From Kappaphycus alvarezii (lineage: Eukaryota > Rhodophyta > Florideophyceae > Gigartinales > Solieriaceae), in assembly GCA_002205965.3 (NCBI GenBank), contig NADL03000679.1, positions 434,001 through 498,000 of the forward strand: a stretch of DNA of 64,000 bases, read 5' to 3'. Under the pieces are notes generated by a model. It was given only the letters and a program-made list of their open reading frames with translations, was not told the DNA's origin and did not search any database. Shown here in pieces: positions 35,926-46,700 of the stretch; positions within the stretch are counted from its first letter, which is position 1; each line of letters starts with the position of its first letter. The position numbers were made by a program, and so were the translations under genes.

Positions 35926-38900
35926 ATGAATTGCCGCTACTGCGACGGTCCCTTTCGTCACAAAGGCGAGCGTTGCGTTGCACGCGAATGTGCATGTGCC
36001 CAGCAGGGTGCAGGAGAGCCTCCCGTGAAGCGCAGCAAGGCTACACTTGCAGGTCCGGCGTCAGTCGGCGTTTTATCACCTGATGCGCCACAACCTCAAA
36101 GGTTTCGCGGCAGCGAGTTCAACATTGCAACCCCAGGACGAACCGCGCCCAGCGCCAGCGCTCACCGTTCGGTGGTAAGTTCCAACGATCAAGAATCACA
36201 TACAAGTTTTGAATACCGGAAAGCCCGAGACAAGCTGCAATCACTTGGGAATCTCCTTGCGCTTGACCCTAATGACCTGAAACGTTTGCAATACGAATCG
36301 CCCGGGGTCAAATTTGAAGATTCTCCGAACAGTACATCTTTGCAGCTCATGAAAACTGCAATAACGGAAATCGCAAAAGTAATTTACCCGTCCGACCCTG
36401 AGGGTTTGACTGCTCGATTTATTTCGAATGGCCGTACAGCTCCACCGCAGACAATTCAGGGAATGCTTACCCAAAACGTTATCACTGCAATGAGGAAAAC
36501 TCGTAGAGGTACTTTGGCACGGAGGTACATCCGAAGTGTTTTGTGTGGTACGATGACTCGGTCGGACGTTAATGAGTTGTTGGGGTTTGAACCAGAGCAT
36601 GGAGAACACGCGCAGTCGATAGTTACCACTGGACCGAATTACAACTACAGAGCCTCACAGAGAGGTGGTTCTCCTGCGGCGGATGGAGATGATGATGACG
36701 ATGATGACGGTGACGATTGTGTTGAGGGTACAAAGCTGCCGCGAATGAGTGCCAAAACGTTCTCGAGAGCCGGAGGGATTGGGCCGCTCTGCTCGAGACG
36801 GGAGAGCTACAACCAGCAAAGTTTGGTAGGGCTAGAGTTCGCGATGAAGCATTGGAGCATCTTCTCACGTTCTTGTTTCAACCAGATAATGTTTTTTGCT
36901 GTCATGGAGCTGTCAACGGATTGTTGTCAATGGGAAGAAACTGGATTTACCTGCTGTCGTTGGGTCAAAGACCGGGGGGGTTTTGTATGAGGAGTATTGC
37001 AAATTGATGCAAGAAAGAAGCAGGAAACCGTTGTCAAGGGGCTCGTTTTACGCTGTGGCGAAGACCCTAACTAGAAAGGAAGTCAGAAGGGTACTACCAG
37101 TCGATAATATGATGCAACTTTGGTCAGAGATCCTCTCATACTAATCCGTGACATAATACACCGAGCAATGCCAAACCAGCAACGCGAAAAGTTCTTCAGG
37201 CAGGTCGATAAGGTCGAGTGGTTTCTCACTACCTCATTTGTGGACAGTCATCTCGGGAGGGATACCGACGGCTTCCATGACCTCGACTTTGCTCTTCGAA
37301 GTGACGCAATGGAGGATGACTTGAGTTCAGTATCGGACAGGTCTGTGCAGTGCAAAGGATGCCTCTTCCCGTTTCTTTTTCTTGCCGAGATCAAGGCAGT
37401 TGCAAATATTGCAGACGATAGCCCGGATACGGACACCATTGAAATGACCTACATGCAAATGATGCTTTACCTGCGTGTTGCATGTCGGAGGGCAGCGCAG
37501 GATAAGGCAATCGACAATTGTTTCAAAGAGATACTGTCCAAAAAGTTGCACAATAGAGTAGTCGTTCTCGTAAGTCATTTGACTTACGACGATGCAACTC
37601 GAGTCGGAAAATCTCATTTGATGCCTGCGATGCATATCTATCTGTGCATGGGAGCGTAGTGTTTTACTTACGAAAAAATTCACTAGATCCTGCCAGAGAG
37701 AATGACGTTGGGGCTTCTGATATGGAGACTATGTACTACACTCATGTTATTCGCGGCAGCCCGCACTATACGGGCGAAGACCGAGTGATACATGCTCTGG
37801 AAGCGCTTCTGCATCGTGTCAGCACAGATATTCCAATGGCGGATGAGGTCATTTTTGTCAGTGATAACTCGACTTGTTACAAGAATACTATTCTTCCCTG
37901 CCTTCTCCCGCGGCTTAGCATGGCATATGGATTGCGCGCATTGCGATATATCTATTCGTGCTCTCAGATATGTGAGTTCCTCACTGACGCACTGTTCGAG
38001 GTAATCATGTCTGTTGCTCGTGAAAGTTTAGTAGCAGGTCAACAAATTTCTCCAGAGCATATTATTGATTGCGTGAACAAGGAGACAAAGATTTCGGGTT
38101 TGTCTGTTGAGCTATTGGGGGTAGGAGAAGGAGCAAAAGAATACGTTGAGGCAGAAAACGAGCATTCCTCTGTCCTTGGATACCAGAACGACATAGTTTA
38201 TCAAGAAAGACAGGTATACGACCCCGCTAATCCTGAAGAATCAGGAAGCGTGGTCGCTAGGATTCGCGAATTCTCTGGAATTGGAAAGGGTATCTGTTTT
38301 AATATCCCAGACTCGTCTGTAGGGATTTTCAAACGCCTGCTGTCACAACAGGGAAGCGATTTAAGTCAGTCAGGCACAGGGTGGGTAGGGTCCGTCACTG
38401 GGGTTAAGGTGATAATTGGTGGGAAGAGGTTGCACGCAGATTTACGTCGCCAAGCGCCGCTACCAAGCGGTGTTAGCGATGGTCCAATACTTGACGCTAT
38501 TGTTCGGCTAAAGGATTGGAGGCAAGCAGGAGTCATGTTGGATATGTCTAACAAAACAGATAGGGGACCAATTCATCCGAAAACCAAGGCATCTCCTGGT
38601 CGAACCTGCCCAGATTGTCGAAGGAGTTTTAAGAGCGAATCGTTCCAGAAAAGTCACAACTGCAAAGGTTCATCTCTCGAGAAAGACGTGTCGGCACGTG
38701 CTGTTGTAGTGGCGTGTGAAATGCTCCGAGAGGGAAAACTCCCCTTATTTCGTGACCCATCCGAGCAGTTATCGTCCTCGGAATCGAAGCAAATATCAAG
38801 TGTGTGGTTTGGTTGGGCGCAAGAGTCAGTTTCTAAGGACTTTATTGAATCATCTTATCAATTGCAGTATAAAAGGGAAGTGTTTGATATTCTAGGCAAG

Positions 38901-39766
38901 GAGACGTGGGAGAGGAATGATGCAGGACACGTCCAAACTGAACTGAGGAAAAGATATCCACTCAGAGGCGATATTCCCAGCGAGAGGCGTATCAATGGCT
39001 GGATACGGCTTTATGAAGCTACGAAAAGAATCCAACCCTTCTACATTGCTCCAGTGGCAGGTACAGCGATTGTGTCTTTCAGCGATGACCCGAAAAGTGC
39101 AGGAGGAGGGCGAACTAGAATGAATCCCAGGTACACTAAAAAGATCACAGCGATGCACCAAGAACACCTCATGATGCCTGAAGTGAAGCGACCGAAGCCG
39201 CGAAACATGTACAAAGAATTTGAAAATTTTTACCGCGATGATCAAGGTCGGCTGCCGTCCGATTTCCCTGATCAGAGACAAGTAATGAATAAGATCAACG
39301 CATTACGAACAAAAAGCAAGCAAAGGTACACCTAACGGAACTGAAAAAAATGGCATCCATTAGAACTAACTGAGCATTGGATGCGAGCGCGAAGCTGACG
39401 TGGAGAAAGTATCAGCAAGTCTTCGCGCAGTGGCCAAGGCAAGAAGATGGTTTGACAGCGAACCACGTGAGGAAGTCGGGCGTTGGGGATGTCATTGTGG
39501 ATAGTATTTTGCATACCCGTACTCCTGCATCGAAAACCTTAAATGACGAAGCTATCATCGAAAATTCCTTAATCCACGAATTAGGGTCCACAAGAGAGAG
39601 GAGATATTTACTTATTACTTGTGTAGAGTGCGTACCCCTGACCGACTATTCCGAGAGGACCGATAGGACCGATAGGACATGGGTGGACAAATCGGGCCAC
39701 GTGCAGTGGGTCTCTCATTACATTTTTACCCATTATGCTCCATGCGTGATCCCCCCGAAAATCTGA
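35926..39766 (+). pseudogene. Large C2HC-finger protein, possibly transposase-derived, with frame breaks
   Basis: The N-terminus has a Cys-rich patch (MNCRYCDGPFRHKGERC), then a regulatory-looking part and an Asp run. The frames then step 1, 0, 2, 1, 0 and 2 (near 36715, 36910, 37115, 37640 and 39332), each step fitting one missing base. Recognisable blocks are VVNGKKLDLPAVVGSKTGG with PLSRGSFYAV, then DEVIFVSDNSTCYKN (about 37845-37890), a C2HC finger TCPDCRRSFKSESFQKSHNC (38605-38664), and a C-terminal block ending in ERRINGWIRLYEATKRI. This order resembles uncharacterised eukaryotic proteins with an SDNAGCYHN-like motif and a zinc finger that I recall as possibly mobile. The tail (39337-39766) has a Myb-like look and one internal TGA. 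Confidence 0.5.
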
Positions 39767-39826
39767 AATAAAAGGGGGAAAACTCTTTTACTGTACAGCG
39801 GTGGGAATACTGTAGGCAGGCACTCA

Positions 39827-39843
39827 GGGTCGATCTATGACTT
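39827..39843 (+). repeat. Left terminal inverted repeat of Harbinger
   Basis: Seventeen bases with one mismatch to the right end, preceded by TCA. Confidence 0.85.
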
Positions 39844-40052
39844 TTTGGCAGCCGGAAATTGGAAATTGGAAAATATGACATGTGTCATGATTTCCAGAAT
39901 ACTCATTCTATTGTTGTTCTATGACTTGGAAAATGAAACTGGAAACGTTGCTGATGGATTGCCGTGAGTAGCGGCTACCATTGCAGTAGCCCTAACCGTA
40001 GAAAACCACTTCCCTCCCCACCAGCACTTCCACCAACGCACGTCAATACATT

Positions 40053-41313
40053 ATGCGACGGCGCATAGAGCGCATTGCTCGCAGATTGGTTGCCCTCAAG
40101 AAAATACTGTGGAGCAACCACAAGATTAAGGAGCTAAAAACCTTACTCCCCACCGTGCTCCTCACTACAGTGGTATCTGTAACAGCGCGAGATTTACGTA
40201 GAGGCAGGATCGTGATGAAACGCCGTTCGTTTTCCATTGATGAACATATTCTGGAGGTCGATGAAAATCTGTTCAGAAGATTGCGCAGAGTCGATCTTGT
40301 GCAGTTCAGGACTCTTTGTAATCTCCTAAGGCCCGAACTCGACAGGCACCAGACAAGAGAAAATTACCCGGGTGCTACCAAGAATATTGAAACTATGCTC
40401 TACATAACACTGCGAATATTAGCCGGAGAAAGTTATCTCGATGTTGGGTGGCCATATGGTGTCGGACGTTCGACAACGTAAAAAACCATCTTTGACGAGA
40501 CGTTGGAAGCACCCGATGAGGTTCTCCCGTGTATATCGTTTCCTGTATTCGAGGAAGACTGCGCATTTAGAGCTCAACAGTTCAGAGTATTCCGAAGAAG
40601 TCCGTTACGAGGTATTATAGCTGCTCTAGATGGAATTGCTATTCAAATTCAGCAACCGAGGTTTAACGAAACACCTGATATAAGGTAATAATACAATAGA
40701 AAGGGATTATTTGCCTTGTGTGTCCAGGCTGCCGTTGGAGCAGACTACAAATTTCTTTTTGTATCTGATCTTCGTGCTCTGGCAACGCATGACTCAACTG
40801 CATTCCATCCACGCAGTTATATAGTCTCATAGAACAGAATGGATTCCCTTCTTGGACTCGGGTTGCAGTGGACGATGCGTACACAAATGGTATTATATTG
40901 TAACTATGTACGGAGGATTAGGGCTCTATCAAGTCCAGGATGCTTTCAACTACTATCTTTGCTCATGCAGAATTACTGTAGAGCAAGCATTCGGAATGCT
41001 TGTGTCATGGTTCAATATTTTTTGGTCTCCTCTGCAATTTGGATTGGCAAAGGATACACTTATTATCATGGTAGCGTGCAAACTGCATAATTATATTATT
41101 AATTCAGGCGATCTGTCGTATTACAACAATCTTGAGGTCGCAGTATAGAATAAAATAGCTGGAATTCATTTTGTCCAGTCACAAAACTCTGGACACATGG
41201 AACAAGACGGACAAAGAAGTCTTCAAAGGTTTCGGGAGAATTGGAAGAACCGGGACGATACTGCCCAGCGTCTAAGCGATCTCGGGCTTATAAGACCTCG
41301 GCGAAGTCGATGA
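40053..41313 (+). pseudogene. PIF/Harbinger transposase relic
   Basis: A DDE transposase of the DDE_Tnp_4 type. Visible blocks are ILAGESYLDVGWPYGVGRST, IIAALDGIAIQIQQP (first Asp), YNRKGLFALCVQAAVGADYK, ATHDSTAFHPRSY, then in another frame VDDAYTNGII (second Asp) and VEQAFGMLVSWF (Glu), followed by KLHNYIINSG. All three catalytic residues survive, but stops at 40479, 40686-40691 and about 40830 and a frame change near 40870 break the gene. Confidence 0.88.
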
Positions 41314-41673
41314 AGATCAGGTAGAATGCCTTTGGGATATATCCAACATCAGATATTCTACTATCTTAACATAAAATCGCTTCTCTTCCTCGTTGTCTGC
41401 TTCATTCTCCATACATTTGGACTGTGAAATTTCAGAAAAAAATGACTGAATCGACCGCCCTTTAGCCTCAGCAGCTTCAAATCTGGCTTTATCCCTTTCT
41501 GCCTCCCCTGTACCCCGTGCTACGTCTTCCGAACAAGGTTTGAAAGCGGATGAAAACGTTTCCATTCCGACGATGTTGATTTCTTGCTTCGCCCTTTTCC
41601 GCTTCCCTCCAGAACCTGAACCGGGCGAGATGCCACTACCAACGCCCTATTAGCGAAGTGTATTGCTTTGAAG

Positions 41674-41747
41674 TGCCCGAGTGGCAAGCGGTTGCAGTAT
41701 TATACGCGTTTGCCCGAGTGGCAAGCGGTTGCAGTATTATACGCTTT
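41674..41747 (+). repeat. 37-bp tandem duplication
   Basis: Two copies, 41674-41710 and 41711-41747, starting TGCCCGAGTGGCAAGCGG, almost identical. The length is not a multiple of three and disrupts the accessory gene. Confidence 0.9.
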
Positions 41748-41912
41748 TGTAAGAGGCAATACGCGTACATGATATAGGTTTTGCCTTGGGCAAAGTACAC
41801 AAATGCGTCCCGGTTGCCTTGAACAGACGTCTCATACCTAGAAAGGCAAGCACCATACAGCGATTTAAACTCACCGAATTTACTCTTAAGCACAACTCCT
41901 TCACGTTATTAC

Positions 41913-42352
41913 TGTTGGTACAATTACAGCTTACTGACAATGTATGCGGGGACAGCTACTGTACTTTACAGTACTTTACTTTTCAACCTAGATCTTGACC
42001 GTTACGTTTATGCACTGTACTGTGCTGTGAGCTTGAGCTGATCTTTTTCAGATCAGCTCAGATAGGTTTAGGGTTATTCCTTCACCGTCGTCTACATGGC
42101 TTCTGGAAACTTCCACAGGTCGTGCCGAAGCATCAAGCGACTCGCCCTGAAGTCTATATAAGCCATGGTCTCAGCCCGCTCTTGGTCGAAGTAAAGTCTC
42201 TCACCACTTTCCCTTCTCTCAACTCTTCTCCTTGGTCGCTCACTTTCTCTCTCTCTCTCCTCTTGCTCTGTCTCTCTCTCCACTCGCTCTGTCTCCCTCT
42301 TCTCTCTCTCTCTCTCGTCCGCTCGCGCTCTCTCCCTTCTCCTTGTCCAACA
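41913..42352 (+). repeat. Copia-1 5' LTR
   Basis: Contains a hairpin (11-bp arms, 42034-42044 and 42050-42060), a TATA box TATATAAG at 42155-42162, and a CT-rich leader part. The ends are TGTTGG and CCAACA. Confidence 0.95.
42155..42162 (+). promoter_or_regulatory. TATA box in Copia-1 LTR
   Basis: TATATAAG inside GAAGTCTATATAAGCC. The same TATATAAGCC context is kept in the Copia-2 LTRs, although the LTRs differ widely, which supports function. Confidence 0.6.
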
Positions 42353-42366
42353 GGTTATGGGCCCAG
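42353..42366 (+). promoter_or_regulatory. Copia-1 primer-binding site for half initiator tRNA-Met
   Basis: GGTTATGGGCCCAG directly follows the 5' LTR. It is the exact complement of the anticodon stem-loop of eukaryotic initiator tRNA-Met (CTGGGCCCATAACC). Drosophila copia primes with such an internal tRNA fragment. The same 14 bases occur in Copia-2. Confidence 0.85.
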
Positions 42367-42472
42367 AACACTAGCGCTGCTCACGAATCCATCTCGCTTG
42401 CTCGCGCACCCCGGACGCTACCCTACACGGAGTGTAGGGACAGACTGAACAACTTCGCGGAGGCTAGGGAAG

Positions 42473-42504
<32 letters not shown>

Positions 42505-42750
42505 CCCTTAAGGTTTGACCGCACTCTCTTGACGTCTCTGCACTATCTACTGACCTCCTGTCTTGTGGCCTGCTTAGCGTCCGTCGTCCCTGCTCTACCT
42601 ACTCCTGTTGGTTTTGCAGCCCGTCGCCGCTCTTCATCCCCACACCACAGATTCCAGTACATCTTGCGGCCCGTCTTGCTCTCGTTGCTTCTTGTCTCGC
42701 CCCCGTGTTACATACCCCGGTTTGTCTCACGGCCCGTGCCTAGTCGCAAC

Positions 42751-43704
42751 AGTAAGTCCAAACCATCTTGTGCTTTTCTCATACCATCCCGAAGCATTGC
42801 CTTATCCTCCGCCTAACCTCACAAATTTCTGTTACCAGTGGTCATCTCACTATCCGTATTTCGTCGCGGCATCGACATCCCTCCGAACGATCCCGTGATT
42901 CGCCGCCTTACCTTCGACGAATCCTCCGCCAAGCCTCCTGTCCGTCCGAAGTGCCGTTTCATCGACGATTCCGCTATTGAGTCGGACGGCGAAGGTAACG
43001 ACATTCCTTCCACCGCGACTACTCCAGAGGTTGTTCACGTCGAAGTCGTCTCCAAGCCTCCTCCTCCGGAGAAGAAGGACTCCTTCTTAAACCATATCCT
43101 TTCCCTTGCCAACCGTCCGAAACTGCCTGCTCGTCCGAAATCTCTAGCTCCGAAACCTCTACGAAAGAAGTCAAAGCCAACGAACCTTCGCTCCAAGCCG
43201 CTTCCTGCCTCATCGAGCAGAGTATCGAAGCAAAGCAAGAAATCAAAGGGAGGAGAGCCGAAGAAGAAGAAGGATCCGAAACCTCCGACACCTCGACCCA
43301 TTCAAGTGGTTTCTCTCATCTCCCCTTCTCCGGCTTTGACGTCTCCAGCTCCAGCTGCTCCCATCCAATCTCCACTCTCTCCTGCTGCCCCTTCTGTTGC
43401 ATTTGTTCCTTCATCTCCAAGGGTTCCGACTCCTCTTTCAGTCGAACCTCTCTCTCCGGCTCCATTCGTTCCCCTACCTCAAACTCCTGTTCCTCCTATC
43501 TCCAAGCCCAAGTCTTCCCTCCTGGTTTGTGACCTTTGCCAACTCAAAGTCTCGGGTCCAAAGCAGCTCGAGCAGCACAGAGGTGGAAAGAAGTGTCGAA
43601 ACAGAGTCGAGAGGAGATCAGCCATCACTTCGTGTGTTTGCTGCAACCGTCTCTTCCAGACGAGACACGATCGCAACAGGCACATTGATCGTAGAAATAA
43701 GTAA
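42751..43704 (+). CDS. Copia-1 ORF1: Pro-rich protein with C-terminal zinc fingers (spliced)
   Basis: Predicted as 42751 joined to 42839-43704, 288 residues, starting MVISLSVFRRGIDIPP. The middle is Pro/Ser/Lys-rich. The C-terminus has two finger units: CDLCQLKVSGPKQLEQH with a following Cys, and CVCCNRLFQTRHDRNRH (CX2CX12H; the Copia-2 copy continues HIDHKH, giving a full C2H2). The fingers are highly conserved with Copia-2 (LCQLKVSGPKQL, FQTRHDRN), which indicates selection. Standard Ty1/copia elements have no ORF before gag. A DNA- or RNA-binding accessory role is a guess. It ends 69 bases before the Gag-Pol ATG. Confidence 0.75.
42752..42838 (+). other. Predicted 87-bp intron that creates the ORF1 start codon
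   Basis: The donor is GTAAGT at 42752-42757; the acceptor is TTCTGTTACCAG ending at 42838. Joining A42751 to TG at 42839-42840 makes ATG in frame with ORF1. The unspliced genome has no ATG for ORF1. Copia-2 has the same arrangement (intron 55762-55854 on minus, also A + TG), although the intron sequences differ. Splicing has not been shown. Confidence 0.7.
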
Positions 43705-43773
43705 ATTTGTTCTCGACCCCTGTGCTCCCTCTATCTATAAGCACAGTTTTCTCTCACTCCACTGCTTTTCTCC

Positions 43774-46700
43774 ATGGACTCTTCAGGACTTCGACTCGAC
43801 AGCCTCGAGAAGCTCCGTGATGACAACTTCCACATCTGGAAGTCGAGAATTCAACTATTGCTCTCACTGAGGGAAGTTGACGACCACCTTACTGAAGACC
43901 CTCCGGAATCCTCGTCACCTACATACTCCGCATGGAAGAAGGCGGATTGCAAGGCTAGGGCTACCATCGGACTGACTCTATCTGATACCCATCTCGAACA
44001 AGTCCAGCATGCCAATACCGCCAAGGTCATGTGGTCCCTGATTTGTGATATCTTTGAGAAGCATACTCTTCTCAATAAACTGGCTGCCAGACGCCGATTC
44101 TATACCGCCAAGATGAACCCGAACGAGAAAGTGCTCTCGTTCGCCGGCCGTATCCGCCAGCTCGCTGCCACTCTCAAGTCGATGTCCGTCCACATCGAAG
44201 ACAGCGAAATGGCCATGGCGCTACTTAACGGCCTGCCAGATCGCTTTGATACTCTCATCTCGGCCCTTGACGCTGCTCATCTCGATGACGACAAATTCTC
44301 CTTCGAGTTCGTTCAAAGCAGATGCCGCCAAGAGGAGCAGCGCCATGCCCAACGAGATCAGGACGCCTTGAGGGCTTCGGAATCCGCGGCTCTTCTTGGA
44401 AAGCAACGGCCCAAGTTCAAGCGAGACCCTACCGCTGAGATATGCATACACTGTGGAAAGCATCGTGACAGCAGTCGCTGCTTCAAAAAGTACCCACACC
44501 TTGCTCCTGTTGGCCACCCAGCTCGAGCTCACTTGAACAAGGGCCGAGATGGGGGAAAAGGTCTTGTAGCTTCCCAAGCTTCCCTTGAGAAAGAAGAAGA
44601 CAGAGACCTCGTCTGCTTGGTATCCATGCCTAATCATCGCGTCGCTGATTGCAACGCTGCAACTCCGGAATGTGAGAACGAGATCGTTGTAAGCAATGTC
44701 ACCACCGATCACTCGGTTGATGGAAATAATTGTCGAATTGAAGCGAATCCCTTGAACCAAGCCAATGTGGCGCTACAAACTATTGGTAGCTCTGTATCCC
44801 TTGCTAATGAATGGGTTATCGATTCGGGCTGTACCTCCCATGTCACTCACGATCGCTCGGCCTTTGTTTCATACCAAGAGTCCTCGGCTAACTCAACTCT
44901 GGATCTGGGAGCAGATTCTACAGCCTCTATCGAGGGAACAGGTGACGTAGTGCTGACTCTCCGTTATAAAAAGGATACCGTTCAATGCCTACTAAAGAAC
45001 GTACTTCACGTTCCTACCCTTCGATACCAGCTGCTCTCGGTATCCGAAATGGCAAATCGCGGCATTAACTCCCAATTCAATCGCAACGCTGTTCTGCTTA
45101 CAGAAAACACCGATGGATCTCTAGTGGCCACCGGCACTCTTGTCAAAGGCCTTTATATACTAGATACCTGTCAAAGTCCATCAAAGGCTAATGACTCGGA
45201 AGTTTCCTTGCTTACATCTCTGAAGACATGGCACGAGCGACTGGCTCACATTAATACCGCTGAGATCAAGTCGATGGTCAGTCATGGAGCTGTCACAGGT
45301 GTTAAATACGTCAACTCTGGGACCCCTGACTCTTGTGTGGGATGCATTCTTGGAAAATCACACCGTGCACCAATCCCAAAGTCAAGAAAAGGGCGGTCTA
45401 CGAAACCCCTCCAACTGGTTCACTCAGATGTTTTAGGGCCTGTGGAGATTCCATCTCTTGGTGGGGCGCGGAACTTAGTGTCTTTCATTGATGACTGTTC
45501 CAAATGGACAGTCACCTATCCTATCACTCACAAATCTAAGGTTTTAGAGTGCTTCAAGAAGTACAAGGCCTTCGCAGAAAAACACACCAGCCAGTCTCTA
45601 GAAGCTCTTCACGTCCTCGAGTTCCATGACACCAAAATCCCGTTCGAGAACGATCAGCTTCTGGTAAAGGCTTTACGGTCGGACAACGGAGGCGAATATC
45701 TATCTACAGCATTCAAGAACTTCCTGGAGGCACAAGGTATTCAACATCAGCTTACAGTGGCTCATACTCCTCAGCAAAATGGAACAGCTGAAAGAATGAA
45801 CCGAACCCTTCTCAATCTGGTCCGATCAATGCTGCATCACAAGTCCCTTCCAAAGCACTTCTGGGCTGAAGCGCTTTCTACCGCTGTGTATGTACTAAAT
45901 CGGGTTACATCCAGTTCCCTGCCTGACAATACTACTCCTTATGAACTTTGGAATGGAACACCACCAGATATCTCCCATCTTCGAGTGTTCGGTGCGCAAT
46001 GTTGGTACGTTATTCCTAAGAAGGATCTCAAAAAGTTGGATCCCAGGTCTCGTGAGGCACTAATGATGGGGTACTCAACCCAAAGTAAAGGATACAAGCT
46101 GTGGGACATTGCAGCTGAGAAAATGGTTGTTTCCAGGGACGTCACATTTGACGAATCTTCGAATTCTCCGCAAGATCAACACTGTTCAAGCTTTATCGCG
46201 AACAAATAGAAGGGAACACGAATCCAATCGGCAGCAATCGTACTTCCAAGGATCTGCTGATTGACTCTCCTTCTGGTAGCGAACAAGATGAGGGATCACT
46301 TGCCACTAATGAGGATACGAACCCAGTCCAATCCAGCCCGGGTACTCCTAGTATTGCTCCTCGTCGTTCATCCCGGATTGCGAAGAAGCTTGGCAGATGG
46401 TGGCCCTCCGGGTCGTCTGAAGATGTATCGCTCATTGCGGAAACCGCTCTTGTCTCTATTGGAATTCCAGCATCATACGAGGAGGCTACTTCTTCAGAGA
46501 ACGTCGACTTTTGGATGCCTGGAATCAAAAAGGAAGAAGACTCCATACGAGAAAATGGCACGTTCGAGCTTGTCCCGCGAAAGCCAGGGATGCACGTCAT
46601 CCCTTGCCGGTACGTTTTTCGTGTGAAACCAGACGTTGGTCCCAAAGTCCGCATAGTCGCCAAAGGATTTCGACAAGTTCCAGGTCTCGAGTATAATGAA

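Noticed and set aside
42232..42816. Open frame of 194 codons over the Copia-1 LTR end and leader.
   Set aside because: It starts without ATG, spans LTR, primer site and poly-A run, and its conserved part lies in the exon before the intron. Best explained as an ATG-free leader.
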